Shown: positions 45,636 through 58,229, counted from the stretch's first letter. The stretch is DNA of 64,000 nucleotides from Talinum fruticosum (GCA_021018815.1 JAITYX010000009.1:3536501-3600500); one strand, 5' to 3'. Program-made: numbers and translations. The notes: a model not told the origin generated them from the sequence alone.

Positions 45636-46925
45636 TGAAGACTCAGGTACAACTCTCTATCTCTCTAAGGTTTTGATTTGAGGTCATTCTAAGCATTTAA
45701 GAAGATTATCTTTAAGTTTTCAATATTGTCCGACCCACTCGAAACCACCTATTGAGCATAATGCATTTAACTCGTGTTTCGACCCACTCGGACACGACTC
45801 AAAACAATGAATGAGTAAATAATTTCACGAACACTTTATATTCGAGTATTGACTTAGTGTTCAAACTAAAAATGAATTACAATGTTAATTCTCTTTTCCA
45901 AGTCAGCTTATTGAATGAAATTATTTACTAGGTCAAGTTTATGCATTCCGATTATTCACTCTTATTAACTTGATCATTTAAAGGATTGACTCAAGATGGA
46001 TTTGCACATAATGAATATTAGACTCAGAAAATTCCATTTATTTAGGCTGAAGATAATTAAGTGTTTAATTACTTTAAATTAATTATTATCTTTGCCTAAC
46101 TGTTAAACACCACCGGACAGTAAAACAATATTTATAGACAAGGCTCGGGTACTTTGAGTGTAACGGTTGTTTACACCCAGATTTCAATCACAACCAAGTG
46201 GAATGGACCATTTTTTGAGCCAAGGATCACTGCACAATGTTCACATTACAACGGATCCTCTTCGAGCGACTCGGACTAGCCGTTACAACGGCTAATGGAG
46301 CTTACAAGTCCAGAACAAGCTTAAACGACTACTTTACTCTGCTGTGTATAAATAGAAGCCTCTTTACAAGACCCGAAGATTGGTGAACACATTGCAAAAC
46401 ACTTACTTAGTGCATACTTACTCAATCTTCGACTTACAACTCTAATTCTTAAGTTTATATTTTCTGAGTTGTAAAGAGAAAGTATTGTAATCACTTTTAC
46501 ATTTTCAATTCTCTGCTAGGTCCCTTGACTGAGTTGTAAGAGTTAACTCGGCTTAGTTGTCCCTAACTGTAAAGGTTACCTTAGTTAGGAAGTACTAGAT
46601 CGAGATAAGGAAATTTCTAAGTCTAGGAAAACTTATAATTGAATTATGTGAGGGAGAAATTCTATAAAGAGTCGAGTCCTTATATTTTATGAATTCAAAA
46701 TAATGGATTTGACTTGGTACTTGGATTAGCACTGTCCGTGGTTTTCCGCCCCAGGAGGGTTTTTCATGTATTTATGTGTGTCTTGCACTTTCCGAGTCTA
46801 ATCTAGACTTAGAATTGTTTTTCTAAGTCTTTTATGTGCGGAATTAGTTGTTAATTCTAAAAATCTTCCATCACCCTATTCATACCCCTCTACGATGACT
46901 TAACTTCTCCAAGAGCAAACCTTCA
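45636..46925 (+). repeat. Copia A 5' LTR
   Basis: TGAAGACTCAGGTAC to AGAGCAAACCTTCA, about 1,290 bases. Similar in block order to LTR B (49081) and LTR C (53166). TGTATAAATAGAAGCC near 46345 is a TATA-like core. Confidence 0.75.
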
Positions 46926-46945
46926 ATTAGTATTAGAGCCTAACC
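46926..46945 (+). other. Primer binding site of copia A
   Basis: ATTAGTATTAGAGCCTAAC follows the LTR end directly and matches the usual copia TGGTATCAGAGC with changes; that sequence pairs with initiator tRNA-Met. Confidence 0.6.
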
Positions 46946-46983
46946 TTTCAAAAGGATCTCACAATTCAAAGGCTAAAGATCGG

Positions 46984-47960
46984 ATGGCTTAGAACAATGG
47001 AGAGTTCGATGAAGGAAGATCTTTCACCAAACCACCCAAGTTCAAAGGTTCAAACTTTGTACACTCGGAAGAAGATAATGCTTCATCTAGGGTTGTGATA
47101 AGGATGTCCGGAACATCATCAAACATGGAAACTACACTCCCATAAAGATGGATGGAACAAGCGCTATACCCAAGGAGAAGTCGAGTACACCACTGAAGAG
47201 AATAAAAATATAGGAAGAACTTCAAAGCCATGAACTATCCGATGTGCGCAATCAACTCGGAAGAATACAACAGAGTGTCCGCATATGACATAGCTAAGGA
47301 GGTATGGGATACATTGGTCAACACCTATGAAGGAACCAGCCAATTGAAGCAAGCAAAGATAAGTTAGTTTCTCGCACAAGTACAAGCTGTTCAAAATGGA
47401 GACCGAGGATAACATCACTCAAATGTACATCGCTTTACTCGAGATTGTCAACAATCTCAAATCTCTAGGTAGAAAGATCTCTCATGAAGAAGTTGTTAGA
47501 AAAATTCCGAGAAGTCTACCAAAGAGAATATGGGGTCCCGGGGTGACAACAATTGAAAAAGCTTAAGATCTTTCCAAGCTGAAAATAGATGAGCTTATCA
47601 GGAAGCTACTCATTCATGAGCTACACCTAGAAGAAGAGGAAGCTGAGGTCAGTACCAAAAGAAACATTGTATTTAAAGCCTCGGAAGATAGACAACAAAG
47701 TTTGAGCTCCTCGGATTTAGAAGAGGATCCCATGACACTCATTGCCCGAGGTTTCAAGAAGATGATAAAATACAAAAAGTGGCAAAAGAGGCTAAAGAAG
47801 GAGTTCTACAAGAAAGACAAGAAAGGTAAATACTTATCCTCCTCCAATTTGTCTTTAAATAAGAACTCGATCTGTTTTGAGTGTGGCAGACAATGAGCAT
47901 ATAGTCAAAGACTCTCCATAGAGAAAAAAGGACAGAAAGAAGAAAAAGGCTATGGTGGCT
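46984..47960 (+). pseudogene. Copia A gag, broken
   Basis: ATG at 46984, then a stop at codon 3 (CAG-type Gln changed to TAG), NNGEFDEGRSFTKPPKFKG, AYDIAKEVWDTLVNTYEG (47281-47335), a block matching the NNLKSLGR/KIDELI gag signature (47440-47620), and a zinc-knuckle start SICFECGRQ (47870-47895). Several frame changes. Product: the particle capsid protein. Confidence 0.7.
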
Positions 47961-48779
47961 ACCTGGATTGATGATGATTCCTTTGAAGATGATGACTCGA
48001 TGACTCAAAGTGTCTAATGGCACCGGCAGACTCATAAGTTGGATCCGAGTAAGATAGTGATGATTAAGATGCTGAGGAAACAAATCCTCAGGAGGTAATT
48101 AACTATTTCCTCAAGTTTTCCAAACTTAATCTTGCAAGATATATCTTTACATTGGAAGAAGTGTCCAATTCGATTCTTTTGAATTCAAAGAGCAACTACG
48201 AGTCTCTTACTACTGAGGGCATCACTTTAAAAAGAAGTTAGAAAAATTAAGACAAAATCCGAAAGTGCTTGAGACCAGTACTCAAGATAATGAGGTTAGA
48301 GTGCCTCGGAACAAAAATGAGCAAGCTGAAACGAAGCTCAATGAGTCTCAAGTGTTAGTTTTAAAACTCACTCAAGGTCGAAAAACCTTGATCTTTTACT
48401 TGGCTTTGTGTGTCTCATTTAGGAAAGAAGGTCTTGGTTACAATGCTGAAGAGAAGGATACCTCTTATAGCAATCTTTTGAAAACTAATTCCATAACTAT
48501 TAAGTTTAGGAAGGTTGAGCATGGTCCCATTCACTCACGAGAAAAAGGGACTAAGCACATGTCGGTTTTCATGAGAAAACCTTCTCAACCTATTTACAAA
48601 AGAAAAGGTTTTCAATGAAAAGAGACACAGACTCAATTTTCTATAAAGAAGACTCGGAATTAGACCAAACCTAAAATTTTTCAAATCTGGGTTCCCAAAA
48701 GTGCTCTTCCTCGAAAAGGACCACTCTAAAAGCTATTACTTGGATTTGTAAGAGGAAATAAGAAGGGTTAGTTTGTTTA
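47961..48779 (+). other. Gag-protease linker of copia A
   Basis: Contains a 117-codon frame (48265-48618) rich in Lys and Glu that begins LETSTQDNEVRVPRNKNEQ, consistent with the long linker between gag and protease in SIRE-type elements. No domain is recognised. Confidence 0.4.
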
Positions 48780-49080
48780 TGTTTTGCTGGCCATTCGAAA
48801 CAAAAGAGTCACCGATACTTAGAGAGTGGATGCTCAAGTCATATGTGTCGGGACTTAAGACTTTTCTCGGAATTAGAAGAAATGAAAGGAGGAAAGGTTA
48901 CATTTGGATACAATAGCAAAGGCAAGATAGTTGGGATTAGAAGCATTGGTTAGGGAGACAATTCAGTCAGTCCAGTCTACCTTGTCAAGGGGCTCAAATA
49001 CAATCTATTGAGCATTTGTCAATTATGCGACAAAGGTCAAGAGGTAAGATTGACTCGGACCAACTCGCTTCATTTATGAT
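48780..49080 (+). pseudogene. Copia A protease, broken, cut by element B
   Basis: The active-site region reads YLESGCSSHMCRD near 48820-48860. Copia proteases normally have LDSG, so the catalytic Asp codon is changed to Glu. Then come GKVTFGYNSKGKIVGI and SPVYLVKGLKYNLLSICQL (48890-49030). Element B interrupts at 49080; the sequence continues at 57062. Confidence 0.7.
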
Positions 49081-50427
49081 TGAAGACTCATATCTTAACT
49101 CTAAATATTTTATGAAAGACTTAGGTATAAACTTCTATCTCTCTTAAGTTTTGGTTGCAAGTCATTCCGAGCTACAAAGAAACTCATATCTAAGTTTTCA
49201 TCATTGTTCCGAGTGACTCGAGATAACACCTTGTTTTATATCTTCTCCACTAAGGTATTCCGATCTACTCGGAATCTACTTGGAACCATCACATGATCAA
49301 ATAATTCTCTTAACGCACTTTTTCCGAGTATTGACTGTGCTTGCTAAGGTAAACTGGATTATAGTGTTAATTTAATCTTCTAAGTCAGTTTATTTCTTAG
49401 ATAATTATTTGTTAGATCAAGTCCACTAACTCTGATATTTACTCTTTAACTTGATCTTTCTAGGAGATATTCCGAGTTGAGTTTGAACCTATTTTATATT
49501 AGACTCAGAATATTCCACTTCTCTAGGCCCAAGATAATTACGCTCTTAATTACTTAAATTTAATTAATATCTTTGCCTAACCTTGGACCAAAGTATTTTA
49601 TACTTTGAGAACCAATGTTGTTTGCTTTTGTAGGTTATTCAAACAACGCCAATCTATTTTTGAATCTCAAACGCAACCGACTTCTAGCTGTTAAACACCA
49701 GCGAGACAATTTTAGCCAATTTTGGACAAGACTTAGACACCGTGTCGTGGTACGTCTGTTTCCAAAGCTGGAAAACTCCAACGCTAGGCTCAACGGTGGT
49801 TTCCACCTTGCTTTTTAGATAACACCAATTGATTAGAACACCTTTTAGAGCAAATAGCCATTGCCCAACGTTCACACTCTAACGGATCTTTTCGAGTGAC
49901 TCGGAAAAGCCCTTTCAACGGCTAGTAAAGACTTCGATCCGAAATCAGACTCAACGACTACTCGCTTGGAAATCTATAAATAAAAGCCACTTCACGGGAC
50001 TTGAAGATTGCTGAAACTATTGATCAATACACTGCCTAATTCTCTTAGTGCATTACTCACTCAATCTTCTACTTACAACTCCGAGCACTGTACTTAATAT
50101 TTTACGTGTTGTAAAGTCTTGTAATGGGTTACAAACTTCTCTTACTTTCCGAGCAAGGTCCCTTGACCGACTGTAAGGGTTAACTTAGCTTAGTTGTCCC
50201 TGATTGTAAAGGTTATCTCGGTCAGGAAGTACCGGATCGAGATAAGGGAACTTCGAGTCTAGGAAAACACTATAAGGAATTGTTTAAGGTAGCGATTCCG
50301 GTAGAGTCAGTCCTTTGTATTTTGAGGATTTAAAATAGTGCATTTGACTTGGTGCTTTGATTAGCATTGACCGTGGTTTTCTGCCCCGATAGGGTTTCCA
50401 TGTATCTTTGAGTGCAATCAGCATTAC
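49081..50427 (+). repeat. Copia B 5' LTR, truncated at its end
   Basis: TGAAGACTCATATCTTAAC to TTTGAGTGC; it lacks about the last 135 bases present in LTR C. Closely matches LTR C by eye (for example both have GATAGGGTTTCCA(T/C)GTATCT). Confidence 0.85.
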
Positions 50428-50655
50428 CACGAATCCAGTTCAATCAAGTGTGACAATCAAAGTGCAATCATTATTACCAAGAGCCCAGTTCAGCACTAAA
50501 AGATAAATTATATTGAGTTCAGGTATTATTTTTGAGAGACCATTCTGAGAAAGGTCATATTGAACTTGAATTCATTCCTATGAAATTTCGGTTAGTCGAT
50601 ATTTTCACTAAGCCACTTAGTGAGGATCAGTTTCATTTTATTAGGAATGAGCTTG
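50428..50655 (+). pseudogene. RNase H C-terminal remnant of copia B
   Basis: Reads SIITKSPVQH-like, then RDHSEKGHIELEFIPMKFRL and VDIFTKPLSEDQFHFIRNEL, the C-terminal end of copia RNase H (DIFTKPL motif). All upstream pol is absent. Confidence 0.75.
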
Positions 50656-51030
50656 GCATGATTACATGTTTTACTTGTATAATTTTGGTTTATACTTGTT
50701 TAACAAATGGATCAGTTGACTTAAAGATGAGACTGAGTTATAAGTTAATTGCTTTACGAGTCGCTCAAAAACCATACCGAGTCGGACTTAGTTTTTGAGC
50801 AAAATGGACACCAAACTTTTGAGATCATCTCTAGATAAATGGAGAATCTCGGAAAGATTTTTTTGAAACTCTCTTTTCTCTCTCGACAACCGTCGCTATC
50901 AAAGAATTCAAACCGTTAGACAACAAACCATTAGAATTGTAGCTGTTGGATTGCTGTACGTCATGTTTGTCCGAGAATGCCTAGAGAACGTTAAGTAAGA
51001 CAGAAGGTTGAAGGACATTTCCGTCTTCTC

Positions 51031-51039
51031 TATTTATAG
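51031..51039 (+). promoter_or_regulatory. TATA-like box before the extra frame of copia B
   Basis: CTCTATTTATAGCATC, about 150 bases before the ATG at 51186. The same place in element A has a full TATAAATA (60892-60899). Both are followed by a CT-rich leader. Confidence 0.4.
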
Positions 51040-51185
51040 CATCTATTCGTCTTCATTTCTTCACTTTGGGCCTTATTCTTTTCGCACGAAATACTCTTCT
51101 CTCTCATACTCTTTCCTTGCTTTCAAAGCTCTCTCTCTCTCTCTCTCTCTCTTCTCAAGTAACCTCTCATTTCTCCATTCTCGCA

Positions 51186-52580
51186 ATGCCTAAACGAGGT
51201 TTTACATCCGAGCTCATGGGTTCTGCAACCAAGAAGGCTCATTGGATGAAAAATTCTTCAAGACAACTTCCTTCTCTTGGTTCAAATACATTTAAGAAAC
51301 TGGAGTGTATAATTATTTATGCTTCAGCGACTTTATATATCCGAACTCATTCCTCGGTTCTACGCTAACAAATCCTTCTCTGGGGTGTCATCACCTCGGA
51401 CGTTCAAGGTACAGTTGTTAGGATCAACCTCCCTCTTCTCCACAAACTTTTCAACGTCACCTCTCTTTTTCTCAATCCCAATCATATTTCATTCCTAGAA
51501 ATTGTCAATGACTTTTTCGACAAATTCGCCAAAGAAGTGCTTGAGCAATGGAAAAACTTTTCCGTGACTCAAATGAAAAGCGAAGTCGATTTCTCTACTA
51601 CATTCCGATGAGGACTTTTTTGCTCACTACTAGAGTAAGGAGAACCCAAACTCCGGGGTTCTCAAAATTCTGTTTGATATCATGGAGGGCTACGATGTAG
51701 ACCTCTTTCCTTTCATCATCGAGCGAGATGGCTCAAGTGCTCGCTCAATCAAAGAAATCTGCTCCTTTCCCTTTTAGAGCCCTTCTCTCTCTTATTTTCA
51801 AACAATTCAAGATCACCCCTCCCTCGGATCCCACTCGCTGTTTCGAGTCGGTCATAGTTCTTGGCGAAAAGAACTTCGGAGTATGGATACAAGGAGGTTA
51901 AACTCTGGTGAATAGGTTCACTCTTCCGAGTTGGAACCCGCCTCTCCTCTTCCCAGCACTCGGATTCAACCAGCACATCCATCCACTTCAGCCGGTCCCT
52001 CTTCTTCTCAACCTCCTCTCTCTGTGGAGCATTTGCTGCCTTGGTCGAAAGGCTCGCTTCAGCGACCGACCAACTTCGGTCGGTTGTTCGCTCTCTCAAG
52101 CCTATTTTCTATGGCATGGTCATTAACCAAAAGACCGACCAATCTCATATTCCGGAGTGTTAATCCACGATGCTTGAGTTCAAGGGCATTCTTGGCGAGC
52201 AACGTGAACAACTTCAACTCCTTCGGGAGTGCGCGACGAAGGCTGCGTAGGACTCGGAATCCTTCGACACATATGAGGAGCCCTCCGGCTCGGCCAAGTC
52301 TACCTCGATGAGGTAGAAGAAGAAGAAGAAGCTGAGGTCATAGCTAACGCAAGCAAGGCTTAGCCTCGAAGAGAAGAATATGGAGGAAGAAGGAGCAAAA
52401 GATGAGGCCACTCCACCAAAAGACAAGTGTGTCTGTGGAGCCCGAACCTGAGCTGATCTCCTCGGACCACGATCCGAGTGGGTTAGAAGATGCTGGGGAC
52501 ATTGGACAGTCCAAACCAGTTGACTCGAAGCCCTTGTCATCTTTTAAGAGGATGAGCCGAGAGGATGATATTGTCTTGAC
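51186..52580 (+). pseudogene. Extra (env-like position) frame of copia B, broken
   Basis: ATG at 51186, MPKRGFTSELMGSATKKAHW; element A has MPQRGSMMEGGSATKKAR at the same place. Downstream pieces in changing frames are KEVLEQWKNF (51534-51565), a Ser/Pro-rich section, EFKGILGEQREQLQLLREC (52170-52230, heptad-like, possible coiled coil) and an acidic Glu/Ser/Pro tail. Extra frames between pol and the 3' LTR are typical of SIRE-type elements and are called env-like by position. I see no clear membrane segment or signal peptide, so an envelope role is not supported here. Confidence 0.5.
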
Positions 52581-53152
52581 TTGACCACCCATGTCCGAGC
52601 CGCTTCTCAACATCCCCGTGTTGCCGCTGCCGTGCTCTACAACCTCCTCCCGGACATACCAGCGCAAGCGTACTCGCTCGTCCGTCCTCCTCCAACCAAC
52701 CAGCTCCACCTTCCTAATCTATTTCTTTTCTTGTTTTTATTTTTATTTTTATTTTGTCCAACATTAAGTGTATTCACTTCCAAATTTTCTTCCCTCCTTT
52801 TTGCTAAAATGCTAGGGGAAGAAAAATATAGAAACCTTGATGTTGTGCTTAGGGAGTTTCTCTCCTCTTTTTGTTGTACATATTTTTATGAATGAATGTT
52901 ATAGTCTATCTTTTCTAAGCTCTTATTCTTTTCTAAGCTTTGATCCTTTCCGAGTTCCTTTTAACATTTATCTTATCTACTCAAAAATCTGCGTTGTTCT
53001 AATATCCGCTTATAAGTCATGCTTTGATATGGAATTCTTCTTAACTTTATATTCTACATGCTCAGTTACGTAAGAAAACACGGATCGTTGGCATTGAAAA
53101 CTTATATTTTGTACTAATAAGTTTCTATCTTAAGAATGGAATGCCTTTCATC
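52581..53152. other. Region between the extra frame and the 3' LTR of copia B
   Basis: T-rich, non-coding by appearance, with a short (TTTTTA)n-like run at 52735-52755. The equivalent of a 3' untranslated region. Confidence 0.4.
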
Positions 53153-53165
53153 AAAAAGGGGAGAT
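53153..53165 (+). other. Polypurine tract of copia B
   Basis: AAAAAGGGGAGAT directly before the LTR start TGAAGACTC at 53166. Confidence 0.7.
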
Positions 53166-56100
53166 TGAAGACTCGAGATCTTAACTCTAAATATTTTATG
53201 AAAGACTCAGGTATAAACTTCTATCTCCCTTAAGTTTTGATTGCAAGTCATGCTTGAGCTACAAAGAAACTCATATCTAAGTTTTCATCATTGTTATGAG
53301 TGACTCGAGATAACACCTTGTTTTATATCTTCTCCATTAAGGTATTGTTGAGCTTGTCGTACAGCAACAAATTAAACCACTACTTAGGCTTATAATAAAC
53401 AATATAGTAAGGGCAAGTAGGGATCGAATCCACGAGGAAAGATACTGTAAAAAAATCAAACTTCCAATCTAATTAAACTAACTATTCTAGTTATTTACCT
53501 TATAAAATTCAAACAAATCAACTTAACTACTAAATTTCTAATGTTAATTCTAAGAAAAATTCTGAGATTATGCACTATTATTCTAATAATCTAAATTTAA
53601 CAAAACTATCCTAATTAATTCTGGAAAAATCAAAACAGAAAATCAAATAAAAACTTAAACAGAAAATTAAAACGTAGAATAATTCAGAATTAAATAACTA
53701 AAAATAACAGAAAATTATCTAATAATATAAATAAATATTCCAGACAGAATATAAAGCTTGTAATAACCCAGGAATGTTTTTTATAATTTTTCAGAATAAT
53801 TAAAAAAAAAACTAAAGCAGAAATTAAATAAATTCTAAAACAGAAAATTAAATAAATAATATTCTGCACTAAAATAATTACGAAAATAAATACTAAAATT
53901 ACCCAGAATAATAATACTAATTTTCTAAACCTAACCAGACCCTAAAAATATAAAAACAAAATTTAAAATCTAATTTACGAATTTATTTTATTAAAAACCT
54001 GCAGTAATTAAATTCAAGAATTAAATCTGAAAAAATATCAAATTAATTCCAAAAATTCTAAAATTTAATCACAGCAAACTAGGACTCTATCTAAACCCTA
54101 AAAGAAAATAAAACACGAAAAATAACAAAAGAAACTATTTTAAAACTAATTTCTAACAAACTGACTCAAAAATAATAAAAACTAACAGAAAATTAAATCT
54201 GAAAATTAAAATATATAATGACTCAAAGTTAAATTAAAATAAAATTACTAAAACTAACCTAAAATACTGATCTTTAGGGGGTTTAATGAAATTGATAATA
54301 AAAGACTATAACTTTATGAATAAAAATTAATAAACTCAAGAAAATAACTAAAAGGCAAGCAAGTAATTATCAAAGATATCAAATTTATAAAAACACTTAG
54401 TATAATCTATATCCACCATGCAAATTATTATTTATCATTAACACACAAATTGATCTACCCATGAGCTAAACTGTAGAAGACAACCACTAGCGGATCTTCC
54501 CCGTTTTTCCTTAGTTATTAGTTTACTTAGGCCTAGCCCTAATATAAACCCTACTAATATTGATAACCCTAGCACTAGCACTAGAATTTAATCAAATTAG
54601 AGCATTAAGTATTAGAAAAACATCATCTAGCACCTAATAACCAATCTACTAGCAAATTGATTTAAGAAGGATCTATGATAATTTCCTAATTAAAAGAGAT
54701 GGGTATGAGCCATCCATGATTAACTAGGGTGATATTTATGTCTAAAAGATCAAGTAATTACGTACTTAAACCCTCTAAACTATCACATGAATTTATATAA
54801 AACTAAATAGCGTGCACGCTAATTAATTAGACATAAATTCATAAACATTAAACACAAATTATCATAGAATCATGGATCAAATCAATAAGACAATAAAAAT
54901 CAAAACTTTGTTTCAAAATAAATAATTTAACATGGCTTCAATGAGATTATACTAAGTATAAGAAAAACTACTCACACATCATGTAATTTAAAACATGTAA
55001 ACTAAATAAAACTAGCATCTTTAGTATTAATCTATCAATAAAAACTCAATCTTTTCTAATAAAAATTACAAAACTAAATTATACTACCGATATTAGTTTC
55101 TTTGACCCGCGAAGATGAAGAAGATGATGATGGATGGTGGCTGGCTGGGCAGCGGACAGCACGGTGCAGCCAGCAAGGAGCAGCAGATAGCGATGCGGTG
55201 CAGCCGGGAGGAGCGACGGACAGCAAGGAGTAGCAACAAGGAAACGTGAAGTGGGCTGGTGAACGTTAGGAGGCAGCAGCTAGGGTGGCTGCTTGTGTGG
55301 GCTGGTGTGTGACTGCCGTGGACAGCAAGCAGCGAGTGCAACAAGGTGCAGCGGCAGCAGATGCGAGCAAGAGAACGTGAGGTGGCTGGGATGTATGTGG
55401 CTGGCTTCCTAGGGTCTCCCTCTCCTTGATGATAATAAGTAGTATATATAGGGTGAAAGAGTTAGGGTTTATTTCTCTTTCTTCTCTTCTAAGTTTCCTT
55501 TTCTATTCCAATTAGGATTTCCTAAAATATAATATCATAAAATAAATATTTTATTACATATTATATTTATGGACCGACTTCATATATTTTCTTGGATGCT
55601 TGTCGGTAGCTAAAAATCCACTTTTAACGACTTTTCTTCTCTTCCCCACTTTATTCGATAATTACCTATAAATAGACAAAATAGAATAAATTAGATAAAA
55701 TAAACTATATAATATAAACTCAATAACTACTAAAAATACGTATAAAATACGACTTAACAGTGTATTCCGGTATACTCGGAATCTACTTGGAACCATTGCA
55801 TGATCAAATAATTCTCTTAACGCACTTTTTCGAGTACTGACTTTGCTTGCTAAGGTAAACCGAATTATAGTGTTAATTCGATCTTCTAAGTCGGTTTATT
55901 TCTTAGATAATTATTTGTTAGATCAAGTCCACTCACTCGATATTTACTCTTTAACTTGATCTTTCTAGGAGATATTCGAGCTGAGTTTGAACCTATTTTA
56001 TATTAGACTCGGAATATTCCACTTTTCTAGGCCCAAGATAATTACGCTCTTAATTACTCAAATTTAATTAATATCTTTGCCTAACCTTGGACCAAAGTAT

Positions 56101-57056
56101 TTTATACTTTGAGAACCAATGTTGTTTGCTTTTGTAGGTTATTCAAACAACGCCAATCTATTTTTGAATCTCAAACGCAACCGACTTCTAGTCGTTAAAC
56201 ACCAGCGAGACAATTTTAGCCAATTTTGGACAAGACTTAGACACCGTGTCGTGGCTGTCTGTTTCCAAAACTGGAAAACTCCAACGCTAGGCTCAACGGT
56301 GGTTTCCACCTTGCTTTTAGACAACACCAGTTGATTAGAACACCTTTTAGAGCAAATAGCCATTGCCCAACGTTCACACTCTAACGGATCTTTTCGAGTG
56401 ACTCGGAAAAGCCCTTTCAACGGCTAGTAAAGACTTCAGTCCGAAATCAAACTCAACGACTACTCGCTTGGAAATCTATAAATAAAAGCCACTTCACGGG
56501 GCTTGAAGATTGCTTGAAACTATTGATCAATACACTTGCCTAATTCTCTTAGTGCATTACTCACTCAATCTTCTACTTATAACTCCAAGCCTCGTATTTA
56601 ATATTTTTTGAGTTGGTCTTGTAATAGGTTACAAACTTCTCTTACTTTCGAGTAAGGTCCCTTGACTGACCTGTAAGGGTTAACTTAGCTTAGTTGTCCC
56701 TAATTGTAAAGATTATCTCCGTCGGGAAGCACTAGATCGGCTAAGAGAACTTCGAGTCTAGGAAAACACTATAAGGAATTGTTTAAGGGAGCAATTCTGG
56801 TAGAGTCGATCCTTTGTATTTTGAGGAGTTAAAATAGTGGATTTGACTTGGTGCTTGGATTAGCACTGACCGTGGTTTTCTGCCCCGATAGGGTTTCCAC
56901 GTATCTCCGAGTGCTTGCATTTCGAGTCCAATCTAGACTCGGACTCAAGCAACTGATTTCTTTCTTAGCAAAAATTGTCTAAGTTTGTTTTAATTTCCTC
57001 ATCACCCTATTCACTCCTCTCTAGGGTGACTTAGACTCTCCAAGAGCAAACCTTCA
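53166..57056 (+). repeat. Copia B 3' LTR, split by a solo LTR
   Basis: TGAAGACTCGAGATC to CAAACCTTCA. Left part 53166-53345, right part from about 55760; between them is the insertion 53346-55759. Without it the LTR would be about 1.48 kb, full length. The reading frames at 56119-56420 are shadows inside the LTR and also occur at 49615-49875. Confidence 0.85.
53346..55759 (-). mobile_element. Solo LTR (about 2.4 kb) inside the copia B 3' LTR
   Basis: TGTTGAGCTTGTCGTACAGC to GACTTAACA. Flanks are GGTAT (53341-53345) and GTGTAT (55760-55765), an imperfect 5-bp duplication. The AAGTAGGGATCGAATCCACG block near 53418-53438 is common near LTR edges in plants. On the minus strand a TATA-like CTATATATACTAC near 55452-55440 precedes a gene-leader-like GC-rich part (55090-55400). 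The minus-strand frame 55093-55344 is Leu/Ser-rich and probably not a gene. No internal region is present. Confidence 0.65.
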
Positions 57057-57061
57057 ATGAT

Positions 57062-57300
57062 GTAGTCACCAAAGTGACAAAGCTCTCAAGTCCGAGGTTA
57101 GGTAATACTTACACCATTCCTCTTTTAGATTCTAGTAAAGATTTATCATGTTTAAAAGCATCTTTGAATGATGATTCATGGACATGGTATCGTAGAATAG
57201 GTCGTTTCAGCATGCACACCATTAAGAAGCTTGCATCTAATGGATTAGTTAGGGAAAGCAAGTGAGATAATCTTTCAAACCACTCAAGACTATATCTACG
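57062..57300 (+). pseudogene. Copia A GAG-pre-integrase segment
   Basis: GNTYTIPLLDSSKDLSCLKA and then DDSWTWYRRIGRFSMHTIKK (57105-57230). The usual WH of WHRRLGH reads WYRRIGR, so zinc-ligand His residues are lost. It continues the frame that was cut at 49080. Confidence 0.7.
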
Positions 57301-57309
57301 TCCAAAGTA

Positions 57310-58229
57310 CTTGAATTGATTCATATGGATTTGTGTGGTGAAATTGCTATTAAAAGCTTAGGAGGTAAATCATATGTGCTAGTTATTGTTGATGATTACT
57401 CACGATTTACCTGGTTGTGTTTTCCGAAGAACAAGAATGAAGTCTTCAAAGACTTCACTAAGATATGCAGGAAAATTCAAGTGGAGTTTGAGATTCGAGA
57501 TAAGGAGGATTTGAACCGACCATAGAAGGGAGTTTGATTACTCGGAATTTGCGGACTTACGTGACAAGAATGACATTTCTCACAACTTCTCAAGCACTAA
57601 GAACTCCTCCATAGAATGAAGTAGTGGAGTGAAAGAACAAAACTCTTGAAGAAATAGGAAGGACAATGATGATTAAAAAGATCTACCTTACTATTTCTGG
57701 GCTGAGGCAATCAACACAGACAAATTATACACTCAACGGATGCCTCATCGGACCCATTCCGAAGAAGACACCCTATGAGCTGTACAAGGGAAAGAAGCCC
57801 AACATCTTCTACTTCAAACCATTCAGATGTAAATGCTATATGTATAACAATGGTAAGGAACATTTGACTAAGTTTGATGCACGGTTAGATGAAGGTGTAT
57901 TTATGGGTTATTCATCTTATAGTAAGGAGTATAGAATCTTTAACAAGAGAACTAACAAAGTGGAAGAAAATATCCATGTTGTCTTTGATGAGATTTATCA
58001 TGGCATGACAAGTGAATCCACTTTCTCGGATCTCAAGCTCAATAGATATGAAGATGATATTGCTAAAGCCGAGCTTAGAGTAAGCCGAACAAAAGAACCG
58101 AGGCAACTCGGAATGAACCAACTCGGAATGAGCCAGTTCAAAAGCCAGCTCAGAATCACGAAGATAAAGCTGAAGGTGTTCAAGAAACCGAACCAGCTGA
58201 AGATCGGACTATTCAACCAACAAACCTAG
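57310..58229 (+). pseudogene. Copia A integrase, broken
   Basis: Catalytic core start HMDLCGEIAIKSLGGKSYVL and IVDDYSRFTWLCF (57316-57425) with the first Asp residues; shifts follow near 57525. The C-terminal part 57666-58229 holds KKTPYELYKGKKPNIFYFKP, GYSSYSKEYRIFNKRT and VVFDE. This is the usual end of copia integrase before the Glu/Lys-rich hinge to RT. Confidence 0.75.

Larger units (their letters stand above)
49081..57056 (+). mobile_element. Ty1/copia SIRE-like element B, internally deleted, inserted in element A
   Basis: Flanked by ATGAT at 49076-49080 and 57057-57061. Its 5' LTR stops at about 50427 and joins directly to the RNase H end (the joint shares GTGCAAT-like bases), so primer site, gag, protease, integrase and most of RT/RNase H are deleted. 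It keeps the RNase H tail, the extra downstream frame, the polypurine tract and a 3' LTR that is itself split by a solo LTR. Confidence 0.85.

Noticed and set aside
49615..49875. Pair of overlapping frames also present at 56119-56420
   Set aside because: Repeated only because both lie in copia LTRs; they break differently in the two copies.
55093..55344. 83-codon minus-strand frame rich in Leu, Ser and His
   Set aside because: Inside a solo LTR; the sequence is a run of short GC-rich repeats (AGCAGC/GGCTGG) without a domain.
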